Below are positions 41,285 through 49,596 of a DNA stretch of 49,651 nt, piece after piece. Made by a program: the position numbers and the translations under genes. Every line of letters starts with the position of its first letter. Position 1 is the stretch's first letter. The notes below the pieces were generated by a model. The model saw only the letters and a list, made by a program, of their open reading frames with translations, had not been told where the DNA came from and did no database searches. Source of the stretch: VFZS01 sp964353255 (GTDB taxonomy: Bacteria > Acidobacteriota > Terriglobia > Bryobacterales > Bryobacteraceae). The stretch lies in contig CAYGVJ010000016.1 of the NCBI GenBank assembly GCA_964353255.1, positions 1-49,651 on the forward strand. The letters are read 5' to 3'.

Positions 41285-43108
41285 CTACTTCCGCGGCGTC
41301 AGGACCACCCGGGCCGTGATGGTCTTACCGCCGCGGAGAACCTTTACGGTGACCTCATCCCCGGGCTTGTGCGCGCGCAGCGCGTAAGTGAAGTCGTAGA
41401 GGTTCTGGATGGGTTTGCCGTCGAACTCCGTCAGGATGTCGCCGGCGCGCAGGCCGGCCTTCTGAGCCGGCGAGCCTTGCTGGACATCGGCAAATCTCAC
41501 GCCTTGGGGAACCTCCCCGAAGTCCGGGACGCTGCCGAACCAGGGGCGGTCGCCGGCCTGCTCACCGCCCACCCGGCCCATCGGGCGCGGCGGGGCGACG
41601 CGGACGAACTGCGGGCGGTCAGGGGCTCTCATAAGCTCCTGGGCCACGTCGGCCACGACTCTGAGGACTTCGGCGGCCGCCGGGGCATCGATCTTCTCCC
41701 AGGTGTCGCTGGGCTTGTGGTAATCGCCGTGCAGCCCGGAGAAGAAAAACAGCGCCGGCACCTGCTTGCTGGTGAAGGAAGCGTGATCCGAGGCTCCGGC
41801 CTCGTTGCTCCCCGAGTAGTCCGCCTTCAGGCGGTGTTTCGCCACCGCCTGCTCGACCACGGTCTTCAGGGTCGAGCCGGTGAGGGTGCCGCCGATATAG
41901 ATCTTGGAATCACGCGGCCGGCCGATCATGTCCAGGTTGATCATGGCCACGGCGTTGGCCAGGGGCAACTCCGGGTGGTTGGCCCAGAAGCTGGAGCCCA
42001 GCAGCCCGAGTTCCTCGCCCGTGAAAGACAGGAACAGAATACCCCGCTTCTGTTTGGGCTGAGCGGCGAACCAGCGCGCCAGCTCGAGCACGCCGGCGGT
42101 TCCCGAGGCGTTGTCGTCGGCCCCGGGATGAACCGTGCCGGCCTTCGAGGGCGCGAGCGAATGCTGCTCGCCCAGGCCCAGGTGGTCGTAGTGGGCGCCG
42201 ATGATGACGTACTCGGGGGTCTCTCCCGGCAGGTAAGCGGCTACGTTGCGGACCGTTCTGGTCTCGCGCTCCAGGTCTGCCGTCAGGTTCACCTGTAGGC
42301 TCTCCGGCAGCGCGAAGGAACGGGGCCGCAGGTCCTTGTCGATGCTTTCCTCAGTCTCATCGAGACTGCGCCCGGCCTGCTTGAACCAGCCGTCCACGAC
42401 GGCGGCCTGGACCTGGACGAAGACGATGCCCGCATCCATGGGACCCGCGGCGCGTCCGAACTTCTCCAGTTCGTCGGTTTCGCCACGGTGGTTGGCGCGG
42501 TCAGTCACCAGGATGACTCCCCGCGCGCCGTGCATCTTGGCGTTGACCGCCTTGCTCCAGAATTGCGCGTGCTCGGTGAAAAGCTTTCCGGCGAAGACGC
42601 TCTTCTCGTCGTACTCCTGCGGCTCGTGACGCAGCACGAGAACCAGCTTGTCCTTCACCTCCAGCCCGGCGTAGTCGTCGTAGTTGTACTCCGGGGCCGT
42701 GATGCCGTAGCCGGCAAAGACCACTGGGCCGGCCGCCGTCCCCGCGGCGGAGAAGTTCAGCGGCAGAAAGTCCTCCCGCAGCTTCAGCTCCGCCGTGCGG
42801 CCGCCCGGGTTGAAGCGGAAGTGGTTGTGGGCGCCCAGGCGCGCGTTGGTGGTCACCGGGAAAGGCTGGAAGTAGCCTTCGGCGGGGACCGGCGGGAGGC
42901 CCGCGGCCCGGAACTGCCGGGCGATGTATTCAGCGGCTTTCTCCAGCTCCGGCGTGCCGGTGCCGCGGCCCTTCAATTCCGGCGACGCCAGGTACCTGAC
43001 ATCCTCCAGGTACCGCTGTGGATTGATCTCGGAGGCGCTCAGCAGGCTGAGGGCGAGCAGCAGGCCGAGCGCGCGCAACATAACTGTCTTGGGTTTCATG
43101 CTTTTCAC
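41285..43108 (-). CDS. Secreted M28 metallopeptidase with PA and PDZ domains
   Basis: The 607-residue protein has a signal peptide (MLRALGLLLALSLLSAS), a PA-like insert (about 115-250: VVFAGYGITAPEYNYDDY), the M28 zinc aminopeptidase core with metal ligands in IIGAHYDHLGLG, VHPGADDNASGTAGVLEL, SFTGEELGLLGSSFWA, INLDMIGRP and LHGDYHKPSDTW, and a C-terminal PDZ domain (about 510-605: QQGSPAQKAGLRAGDILTEF). It probably trims peptides in the periplasm or outside the cell. It converges on the E1 operon with 12 nt between stops, and a DsbA-like gene lies just upstream. Confidence 0.92.
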   Translation of the reverse strand: MKSMKPKTVMLRALGLLLALSLLSASEINPQRYLEDVRYLASPELKGRGTGTPELEKAAEYIARQFRAAGLPPVPAEGYFQPFPVTTNARLGAHNHFRFNPGGRTAELKLREDFLPLNFSAAGTAAGPVVFAGYGITAPEYNYDDYAGLEVKDKLVLVLRHEPQEYDEKSVFAGKLFTEHAQFWSKAVNAKMHGARGVILVTDRANHRGETDELEKFGRAAGPMDAGIVFVQVQAAVVDGWFKQAGRSLDETEESIDKDLRPRSFALPESLQVNLTADLERETRTVRNVAAYLPGETPEYVIIGAHYDHLGLGEQHSLAPSKAGTVHPGADDNASGTAGVLELARWFAAQPKQKRGILFLSFTGEELGLLGSSFWANHPELPLANAVAMINLDMIGRPRDSKIYIGGTLTGSTLKTVVEQAVAKHRLKADYSGSNEAGASDHASFTSKQVPALFFFSGLHGDYHKPSDTWEKIDAPAAAEVLRVVADVAQELMRAPDRPQFVRVAPPRPMGRVGGEQAGDRPWFGSVPDFGEVPQGVRFADVQQGSPAQKAGLRAGDILTEFDGKPIQNLYDFTYALRAHKPGDEVTVKVLRGGKTITARVVLTPRK

Positions 43109-43118
43109 GGGATGGGTC

Positions 43119-44099
43119 TTACTTGGCTACGGGCCCGAGCGGCGGCAGTTCGCAGCAGGCCTCTTCCCCGGCGTTGTGCGCCGTCTTCTGGTAGTCGATC
43201 TCGTAGTCGATGATCTGCCGCAGGTTGGGCCAGGCCAACTGCCCGACCAGCCGGCGGCCGTTGACGAACAGAGTCGGCAGCGAAGTGACCTGCAAAGCTT
43301 TGGCCTCGGCGGCGTTGCGATCCACTTCGCTCTCGGTGGCGCGCGTATCGATGCAGCGCGACAGTTGCAGGGCATCCACCGGCTTGCCCTTGGCGAACTC
43401 CAGCACTTTGGCCTTGAGGTTTTCCAGGGTGATCTCCTGCTGGTGCTCGAAGATCCAGTCGTAGTAGTCCCAGAAGGCTCCCGGGTTCAACCGGAAGACG
43501 CAGCGGCCGGCGATGGCGGCCGGCTTGGCCCAGGGGTGGATCGGCTCGAGCGGGAAATCCTTGAAGTACACGCGCACCTGCTTGGGGTAGGCGCTCAGCA
43601 GGTTCTGCCGCAGCATCTTGGCCTCGTCTTTGCAGTAGGGGCACTCGAAATCGCTGAACACTACCAGCACCACGGTGGCGCCCGGCGTCCCGAAGCTGGG
43701 CTGGAACTCAGTCTTCAGCCGGTCGAGATCCGGCTTGAAAGGATTCTGGGCGATGTCGAAGACCGCCGCTTTGAGAATCTTCTGGCCGTCCGGAGAAACC
43801 AGAAAAGTTTCTTCCTGGCTGGCGCCGGCAGCCGAGGCTTGCACCTTCACTTCGAGGAAACCGGGGAGTTGCGAAGAGGGCGCCGGGTCGCTGAGCTTGA
43901 CCTGGATGTTGGGTCCCCAAACGAACAGGTGGCGCACGTACGGCTCCAGGGTCGCCTTGTCCAGCGCAGATTCCTTGGGCTTGGCTGCGGCAACTTTCTT
44001 CTGCGGCGCGGGCTTGCGCGCGGGAGGCTGCGCCGCCGACCAAGTTGCCAGGCCAACCAGGGCGGGAACTAAGAACGACTTCGAGAGGACCGGATTCAT
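43119..44099 (-). CDS. DsbA-like thioredoxin-fold protein (Thioredoxin_4)
   Basis: From ATG 44099 (MNPVLSKSFLVPALVGLATW), about 326 residues with a signal peptide and a basic Ala/Lys/Pro linker. An N-terminal domain of unknown role (LEPYVRHLFVWGPNIQVKLS) precedes the DsbA-like fold: VVFSDFECPYCKDEAKML holds the CxxC, and VTSLPTLFVNGRRL carries the cis-Pro. Additional Cys (GRCVF, SRCIDT, EACCEL) are present. It probably acts in periplasmic thiol oxidation or isomerisation. ATG 44135 is possible but places a Cys-containing segment before the signal peptide. It lies 10 nt upstream of the M28 gene. Confidence 0.82.
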   Translation of the reverse strand: MNPVLSKSFLVPALVGLATWSAAQPPARKPAPQKKVAAAKPKESALDKATLEPYVRHLFVWGPNIQVKLSDPAPSSQLPGFLEVKVQASAAGASQEETFLVSPDGQKILKAAVFDIAQNPFKPDLDRLKTEFQPSFGTPGATVVLVVFSDFECPYCKDEAKMLRQNLLSAYPKQVRVYFKDFPLEPIHPWAKPAAIAGRCVFRLNPGAFWDYYDWIFEHQQEITLENLKAKVLEFAKGKPVDALQLSRCIDTRATESEVDRNAAEAKALQVTSLPTLFVNGRRLVGQLAWPNLRQIIDYEIDYQKTAHNAGEEACCELPPLGPVAK

Positions 44100-44131
44100 A
44101 GAGTAACTCACCAGTTTATCGCAGGCCAGGC

Positions 44132-45655
44132 TCACATCACCGGACCGCTGCGCCAGGGGACGAACTCGCGGTGGCCCCAGCGCTCGCTGGCGGTCCGCTC
44201 GCCGGAGGCCACGCGGAGCAGCAGCTCGAAGATGTCGCGGCCCAGCTCGGGGATGGTCCGCGCGCCATCCCCGATCAGCCCGGCGTTGACGTCGAGGTTG
44301 TCGCGCATCCGGGTGAAGGTCTGGCTGTTGCTGGCGATCTTGATCACCGGCACGGTGGGGAAGCCGATGGCGCTGCCGCGACCGGTGGTGAAAGCGATCA
44401 CGTTGACGCCTCCGGCGGCCAGTCCGGCCAGCGAGGCCGGGTCGTAGCCCGGCGTGTTCATGAAGACGATTCCCGGCGTAGCGATGCGTTCGGCGTAGTC
44501 CACGGCCTCCATCAAGGGCGAGGCGCCCGCCTTGGCCACCGCGCCCAGGGACTTCTCGACGATGGTGGTGAGGCCGCCCGCCTTGTTGCCGGGCGAAGGG
44601 TTGGCGTTGAAAGTCTCTCCGAAGAGCTTCAGGTACTGCTTGTAGGATTCGATGTAGCCCAGCAGCTTTCCAGCCACTTCGCGGTTGCGCGAGCGGCGCA
44701 CCAGCAGGTGCTCGGCGCCGAAGATCTCGGGCGTCTCGGCCAGCACCGCGGTTCCGCCGTACTCGACGAGCAGGTCGGCGCAGGCGCCCAGCGCCGGGTT
44801 GGCAGTGATGCCCGAGAACGAGTCGGAGCCGCCGCAGTTGAGGCCCAACACGAGCTTGGAGACCGGGATCTCGCGCCGCTCGACCGCGGAGGCCGCTTCC
44901 ATCAGCCGCATGACCTCGTGCCGCCCGGCTTCCACGGTCCCGCGCGTGCCGCCCCGCGCCTGGATAGTGAGGCCGGTGACTTCGGGGATGCCCAGGTAGT
45001 TCTCGATCTGGTTGACCTCGCAGCCCAGGCCGACTACCAGGGCGGCAGCCACATTGGGGTGGTCCAGCACGCCGGTCAAGGTCCGCCGGAATTGCTCGGT
45101 GTCCGCGCCGATGGCGTGGCCGCAGCCGTCGGCGTGCGGCAGCGCGATCACGCCGTCCAGATTAGGCGGGAGCGTCGAGCCCTCGAAGCTGCGGGCGATC
45201 AACTCCGCGGCGTGGGCGGCGCAGTTGCTCGCCGGCAGCACCGCGACGTAGTTTCGCGTGCCGGCGCGGCCGTCGCGCCGGGGATAGCCCATGAAAACCG
45301 GCGGGCGCGGGCGCGGCTGGGGGAAGGGAATTTCCTGCTCAGGAAACTCGTAGGCAGCGGGGAACTCCTGAAAGCCCAGGTTGTGAAGGTGCACGTGGGC
45401 GCCGGGCTCGATCCGCTGGCTGGCGCGACCGATGAACGCGCCGTAGCGCCGGACGGGCTCGCCCGCGGCGATGGCCGCCAGCGCGACCTTGTGTCCGGCT
45501 GGGATGTGCTCGCGGACCGTCACCGTCGATCCGCCGACTTCGAGCAGTTGGCCGGGGGACAGCGGTAGGCGCGCCACGGCCACGTTGTCATCCGGATGCA
45601 GGCGGATGGCGGCGTTCTCTGCCGTGGGCGCCGGTTTGATCTCGAACAGGCTCAC
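44132..45655 (-). CDS. uxaA: UxaA-family dehydratase (altronate dehydratase-like)
   Basis: About 507 residues from GTG 45655. The N-terminal SAF-like domain (AAIRLHPDDNVAVARLPLSP; VREHIPAGHKVALAAI) precedes the UxaA/GarD core: MGYPRRDGRAGTRNYVAVLP, GVIALPHADGCGHAIGADTE, KLVLGLNCGGSDSFSGITAN and VNVIAFTTGRGSAIGF. These iron-dependent enzymes dehydrate altronate or galactarate to 2-keto-3-deoxy sugar acids; altronate is most likely but the galactarate branch is not excluded. The GTG start sits at the edge of a MITE-like element (45654-45770), which would supply the AGGA ribosome site; ATG 45688 inside the element is an alternative. No uxaB/uxaC is nearby. Confidence 0.82.
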   Translation of the reverse strand: MSLFEIKPAPTAENAAIRLHPDDNVAVARLPLSPGQLLEVGGSTVTVREHIPAGHKVALAAIAAGEPVRRYGAFIGRASQRIEPGAHVHLHNLGFQEFPAAYEFPEQEIPFPQPRPRPPVFMGYPRRDGRAGTRNYVAVLPASNCAAHAAELIARSFEGSTLPPNLDGVIALPHADGCGHAIGADTEQFRRTLTGVLDHPNVAAALVVGLGCEVNQIENYLGIPEVTGLTIQARGGTRGTVEAGRHEVMRLMEAASAVERREIPVSKLVLGLNCGGSDSFSGITANPALGACADLLVEYGGTAVLAETPEIFGAEHLLVRRSRNREVAGKLLGYIESYKQYLKLFGETFNANPSPGNKAGGLTTIVEKSLGAVAKAGASPLMEAVDYAERIATPGIVFMNTPGYDPASLAGLAAGGVNVIAFTTGRGSAIGFPTVPVIKIASNSQTFTRMRDNLDVNAGLIGDGARTIPELGRDIFELLLRVASGERTASERWGHREFVPWRSGPVM

Positions 45656-45770
45656 GCTAGTGTCCTGCCCCGCAAGTTCCTTGACCATAGCAGCTTGCCT
45701 GGCCGACAGGCTGAAGGCCTGTCCCACGATCTCTCACTGCAAACCTGTTTGCGGGACAGGACACTAGCGT
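45654..45770. mobile_element. MITE-like element with 22 bp terminal inverted repeats
   Basis: Left arm 45654-45675 and right arm 45749-45770 are complementary over 22 nt with one mismatch (core CTAGTGTCCTG-Y-CCCGCAA). They enclose about 73 nt without coding capacity. Each arm includes CTAG near its outer edge, the target favoured by IS630-type transposons. The element lies exactly between the HIT gene, whose TAG stop it supplies, and the uxaA GTG start, which lies on its other edge. It may be moved by a transposase elsewhere in the genome. Confidence 0.7.
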
Positions 45771-46315
45771 AGCAGCACCGTCTCGCAAGTCTGCTCTCCC
45801 AGATGCACGTGGAGCTTGCGGCCCTGCGGGTGGACCCAGATTCCCTCTCCGTCCTCGGGTTTGGGGATCTGAGCCGGACCGTTCACCACGACCAGCTTCC
45901 TGCGGGTTTCGATCCCTCTGAGCAGCTTGCCGATGTGAATGTGCAGGTGGCACTGGGTGCGCACCTTGTCGCCGTTGTATGCCAAGCCCCACTGATCTCC
46001 CCACAGCTCCTTTGCCTTCTTGATGGCGGCGGCCCACAGCCGGGTGCGCTGCCGCGGCGTCATGTCTGCCAGAGAGTCCAGTCCTCTGCCGTGGGCCCGA
46101 CGCAGGGCCAGCCAGCGGTTGGGCTTGCGCGGGCTGGTGTCCTTCAGAAAGAAAACCTCCACCTCCGGTGGTTGTTTCTCGGCCTCGCGACAGAGGCTGC
46201 ACTCCCGGGCCTCCAGGGTTTCCGGCCGGGCTGGATCGCAGAGGCAGCGGAAAGGCTCGGCCGCGAGACCGGCTGCCAGAAAACCAGCCACAAGCAGGAG
46301 CGATGTTCGGGTCAT
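45764..46315 (-). CDS. Secreted HIT (histidine triad) protein
   Basis: The 183-residue protein starts with a signal peptide (TSLLLVAGFLAAGLAAEPF). Two Cys pairs (CLC at 24-26, CSLC at 39-42) suggest a zinc site or disulfides. The HIT core is visible as FFLKDTSPRKPNRWLALRRA and the triad His123, His125, His127 in CHLHIHIGKLL. HIT hydrolases act on nucleotide or similar phosphoanhydrides; export makes the substrate unclear. The start is 12 nt from the divergent GT gene start. The frame extends far upstream without homology and is not used. The stop is contributed by the MITE-like element. Confidence 0.8.
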   Translation of the reverse strand: MTRTSLLLVAGFLAAGLAAEPFRCLCDPARPETLEARECSLCREAEKQPPEVEVFFLKDTSPRKPNRWLALRRAHGRGLDSLADMTPRQRTRLWAAAIKKAKELWGDQWGLAYNGDKVRTQCHLHIHIGKLLRGIETRRKLVVVNGPAQIPKPEDGEGIWVHPQGRKLHVHLGEQTCETVLLR

Positions 46316-46327
46316 TATACTTGAGAA

Positions 46328-47803
46328 GTGTCGTTCACCTCGCCGGTGGTGCGGCGCGCAGTCCTTTACTGCCTGCTGTTGACTGCTGCTTCCTATTTTC
46401 TCTTTTTTCACGGCCTCACTGCGACCGGTCTGTTGGGCCCGGACGAGCCGCGCTACGCCGCCATCGGCCGGGAAATGGCGCGCTCGGGCGACTGGATCAC
46501 GCCGCGCCTGTGGGGTGAGCCGTGGTTTGAAAAGCCGGCCTTGCTGTACTGGATGACCGGGCTGGCGTTTCGGGCCGGCCTGGGGGAGGAGCTGGCGCCG
46601 CGCCTGCCCGTGGCCCTGCTGGGCGTCGGGTTCCTGGGGTTCTACTGGTGGGCGCTGAGGCGCCAGTTCGGCTCGCGAGCGGCCTTTTTCTCGACCGCGT
46701 TGCTGGGGACTTCGGCAGTGTGGCTGAGCTTCATCCACGCGGGGGTGACGGATTTGCCCATGGCGGCCGCTTTCGCCGCGGCCATGCTGCTGTGCCTGGG
46801 GTGGATACACAGGCAGGAATGCCTGTGCCACCTTCGGGTGGCCGCAGCGTTGCTGGGTTTGGCCGTCCTGGCCAAGGGGCTGGTGCCGCTGGTGCTGGCG
46901 CTGCCGCTGGCCTGGGTGGGCCGTCGCCGGGTGAAAGACTTGGTGCGGCCGGGACCGATTGCGGCTTTCCTGGCGGTGGCTGCTCCTTGGTACGTGCTCT
47001 GCTATGTGGCCAATGGCCAGGTGTTTCTGAGTGAGTTCTTTATCAGGCACCATCTGGGGCGGTACTCCAGCGACGCTTTGCAGCACCCGCAGCCGTTTTG
47101 GTTCTACCTGCCGGTGATGCTGGGAGCGTTGTTCCCCTGGACGCCGCTGTTGTTGCTGCTGTTTCGCCGAGGCGCTTATGGGGATCCTCGGCGGCGGTTC
47201 CTGCTGCTGTGGGTGGTCTTCGGGCTGGTGTTTTTCTCGCTTGCCGTGAACAAGCTCCCGGGTTACGTTCTGCCGCTGATGCCGGCGTTGGCTGCGCTGG
47301 TGGGCCTGGAGCTGGCCGAGGTTCGGCGCGCGGGCTGGCTGCTGGCTGCCTGCGCCCTGCTGCTGCTGCTGGTCCCGGTGGTTGGTGGGGTTCTGCCGGA
47401 TGCGCTGCTTATGGGCCTGACGCGCGCGCGGCTCCCGGAGGCGCCGTGGGTCTGGTTGCCGTCGGTGGCGCTGCTGGCCGGGCTGGTCTGGTGGTTGGAG
47501 TCGAGGGGCCGTCGGGGATGGGCGGTAGGGGCGGTGGTGGTCGCCATGGTCGCTGCCGCGCTGTGGATGAAAACGAGTGTCTTTCCGGTGCTGGACCGCA
47601 AAGTCTCAGCGCGGAACTTCTGGCGGCAGATGCCAATCCCCGCGGCAGCGGTCTGCGTGGAAGAGGCCAACCGGAGCTGGCTCTACGGCCTGAACTACTA
47701 TTCGATGGAACCGCTGCCCGCCTGTGAGCAGGAGCCGCGCCAGTGGCGCCTCCGGCAGGGACCTGTCGGACCGGCGCTGTATCAGGTTCGCGCCGAGCCT
47801 TAA
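46328..47803 (+). CDS. ArnT/PMT-like membrane glycosyltransferase (GT83/GT39 type)
   Basis: The 491-residue protein has 11-12 hydrophobic segments. The first periplasmic loop carries the acidic motif GLLGPDEPRYAAIGREMARS, the hallmark of lipid-linked sugar transferases such as ArnT, followed by WITPRLWGEPWFEKPALLYW. It transfers a sugar or aminoarabinose from polyprenyl phosphate to a lipid or protein outside the inner membrane. The start GTG 46328 follows a TATACT (46316-46321) by 6 nt. A REP-like double hairpin (46808-46842) lies inside the gene in frame, encoding roughly WIHRQECLCHLRVA between two membrane segments. Confidence 0.85.
   Translation: MSFTSPVVRRAVLYCLLLTAASYFLFFHGLTATGLLGPDEPRYAAIGREMARSGDWITPRLWGEPWFEKPALLYWMTGLAFRAGLGEELAPRLPVALLGVGFLGFYWWALRRQFGSRAAFFSTALLGTSAVWLSFIHAGVTDLPMAAAFAAAMLLCLGWIHRQECLCHLRVAAALLGLAVLAKGLVPLVLALPLAWVGRRRVKDLVRPGPIAAFLAVAAPWYVLCYVANGQVFLSEFFIRHHLGRYSSDALQHPQPFWFYLPVMLGALFPWTPLLLLLFRRGAYGDPRRRFLLLWVVFGLVFFSLAVNKLPGYVLPLMPALAALVGLELAEVRRAGWLLAACALLLLLVPVVGGVLPDALLMGLTRARLPEAPWVWLPSVALLAGLVWWLESRGRRGWAVGAVVVAMVAAALWMKTSVFPVLDRKVSARNFWRQMPIPAAAVCVEEANRSWLYGLNYYSMEPLPACEQEPRQWRLRQGPVGPALYQVRAEP
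46808..46842. repeat. REP-like double hairpin inside a coding region
   Basis: CACAGGCA-GGAA-TGCCTGTG (46808-46827) is the same hairpin as at 19032-19051 apart from one loop base. It is directly followed by GCCACC-TTCG-GGTGGC (46827-46842), a stem with a stable TTCG loop. Both lie within the ArnT-like gene and are read through in frame. Confidence 0.75.
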
Positions 47804-48645
47804 CCCTTAACCCGCTTGAGGCTCTTCTGGATGGCCGCCTTCAGCGTCTTGACTTCCTTGCTGTCCGGCACGTCCTGCAAGGATTCCAGAGCTTTGCCGC
47901 AAAACATCTGGATCCGGTCCGGGCGGTCGAGCTTGTCGCGCGCGAATAGTTGCGACTGGTCATAAAGCTCCTGGGCGATGGCCAGCGCAAAGACCTCCCA
48001 CTCCACCTGCACGGTGTCGCTCTTGAGGATCTGCTGCGTCTTGGCGGCGTCTTCCGGGGCCCCGACCGCGCGGCAAGCGGCCAGCAGGACTTGCTTCTCG
48101 ACCACTCGCTTCCCGACGGTTTCGACTTCGGCGTCAGGCAGCAAGATGCCGCTCGAGATCCGCTTGAGCGCAGTAATCTCGGCGGCGCTGCCGGTGGGGT
48201 ACGGGAAAGCCAGGATCACCTTCTGTTTCTTGCTGGCGCCGGAGAACTTCTGGAGTGTTTCGATAAACTGGATTGCCAGATCCTCGGCGTGGTTCCTGTA
48301 CTGGTTGACCAGCTTGAGGAAAGGGGTGGGGTTGGCGCGGTTGGCGCGCGCGCCTTTATCGAAAGTCTCCGCCAGGTCGATATAGCCCCGGGCCATTCCG
48401 GACAGCAGCACCAGGCGCCAGGGCAGGGCGCGGGCGGTGAATTCGTTGTCCGATTTGGCTACCCTCTCCAGGTTATCGGCGGCCTTGGCGTAGTCGCCGG
48501 CGCTGAAGGCTTGTTTGGCGGCGTTCCAGTGGAAACCCGGGGTGCCCGGCCTGGGACCTTCGGGGGCCAAGCTGCATGAAACTGCGATCAGGGTTATAGC
48601 GATGGTGGTGCAGACTAAGAAGACCTGCCGGCCTGTGGCTCTCAT
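47800..48645 (-). CDS. Putative lipoprotein with TPR-like helices
   Basis: The 281-residue protein has an N-terminal export signal (VFLVCTTIAITLIAVSC) with a candidate lipidation Cys24, followed by SLAPEGPRPGTPG. The mature part is helical: WNAAKQAFSAGDYAKAADNL resembles one TPR unit, followed by LAETFDKGARANRANPTPF and QVEWEVFALAIAQELYDQSQ. It is likely an outer-membrane or periplasmic assembly or scaffold protein; no closer function is recognised. It overlaps the convergent ArnT-like stop by 4 nt. Confidence 0.72.
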   Translation of the reverse strand: MRATGRQVFLVCTTIAITLIAVSCSLAPEGPRPGTPGFHWNAAKQAFSAGDYAKAADNLERVAKSDNEFTARALPWRLVLLSGMARGYIDLAETFDKGARANRANPTPFLKLVNQYRNHAEDLAIQFIETLQKFSGASKKQKVILAFPYPTGSAAEITALKRISSGILLPDAEVETVGKRVVEKQVLLAACRAVGAPEDAAKTQQILKSDTVQVEWEVFALAIAQELYDQSQLFARDKLDRPDRIQMFCGKALESLQDVPDSKEVKTLKAAIQKSLKRVKG

Positions 48646-48752
48646 CTACTGCCTCCCAGCGCAGTGTGTATCACATCTGCGCAAAGGATTCAAGTAGGGA
48701 CGCCCAGAAATCGCGGCCCTGGCGCTCCAGCGGCGAGGGAGCGCCAGGCGGG

Positions 48753-49589
48753 CTACTGTAGCTGGAGGGACCGGGCGATCAGGCCCAGCTCACGATGGTC
48801 GGAGGCGTCCGGGGGCAGGGCCTTGTCCAACTCGAACTCGACCACCACCTCGTCTTCCGTGAGGACCGCGGCCGGCACTTGTCGCCGGTAGACGTGCTCG
48901 CCGGGCCGGTCATAGGTTTGCGGCGACAAGGGGGCGCCTGCCAGCCTGGCGGACACCGTCACCGGTCCCAGGCGTTCCAGCAGGGACTCGACGAGCACGA
49001 ACTCGAGTGCCAGGGTCGGCGTCGCGGAGCGCCTTGGGACGCGCAAGGCCGCGGAGAACCGCCGCTCGGTCCACCGCCAGGTCCACTCTTCCAGGGCGTG
49101 CCAGCCGCTCAGCAGCCTGCTCGTGACGCCCGGTTCGACAACCAGACTGCGCACCAGGCAGAAGGCGCGCTCGCGTCGATCCCAGAAGCTGGCCCCGCGG
49201 CCCGCCTTCGGCCGCACCACCAGCCAGTCGCAGATCTCCCACCGGGTCCGGGCCAGCAGGCGCCGCAAACCGGCCTCTGAGAACACCCAGTAGTTGGAGG
49301 GATCGTTGTTGGCCTCCTTCTCGTCCAGCAGGTAGGCTACGGGCAATCTCCGCAGGCTAGCCCAGCCGTCGGGGGCTTGCGAGGTGATCATGGTGTTCAG
49401 CAGGCAGTAGCGGGCCGCCCCAGCCAAGGTCTCCAGCACGTAGAACGGGTTCTTCAGGTGGTAGAGTACGCCCAGCAGCAACACCAAGCCGTAGTTCGCG
49501 CTGGGCAGGGAGGACTGCGCGTCCAGATCGGCCTCGTGGATCTCGATCGAGGACTTCAAAGCCGCCTTCAGCGTCCGGATCCCCACCAT
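48753..49589 (-). CDS. SAM-dependent methyltransferase, 5'-truncated
   Basis: The 278-residue frame begins in the middle of a class I methyltransferase: motif I and the first helix are missing. IEIHEADLDAQSSLPSANYG and VLLLGVLYHLKNPFYVLETL correspond to the middle of the Rossmann fold in CmoB/DUF1698-like enzymes. The C-terminal half (FCLVRSLVVEPGVTS, VTVSARLAGAPLSPQTYDR) forms an extra domain. Upstream codons read HGTGHYNR and then a TAA at 49614-49616, coinciding with a transposon-like end at 49597. The gene is therefore probably inactivated by insertion; no complete start or SAM-binding GxGxG is present. Confidence 0.7.
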   Translation of the reverse strand: MVGIRTLKAALKSSIEIHEADLDAQSSLPSANYGLVLLLGVLYHLKNPFYVLETLAGAARYCLLNTMITSQAPDGWASLRRLPVAYLLDEKEANNDPSNYWVFSEAGLRRLLARTRWEICDWLVVRPKAGRGASFWDRRERAFCLVRSLVVEPGVTSRLLSGWHALEEWTWRWTERRFSAALRVPRRSATPTLALEFVLVESLLERLGPVTVSARLAGAPLSPQTYDRPGEHVYRRQVPAAVLTEDEVVVEFELDKALPPDASDHRELGLIARSLQLQ

Positions 49590-49596
49590 GCGGTTG

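Noticed and set aside
45764..47086. 440-codon minus-strand frame containing the HIT gene
   Set aside because: Only the part from ATG 46315 shows protein-like features (signal peptide, HIT motifs). The first 257 codons are antisense to the ArnT-like gene and are Gln/Arg/Pro-rich.
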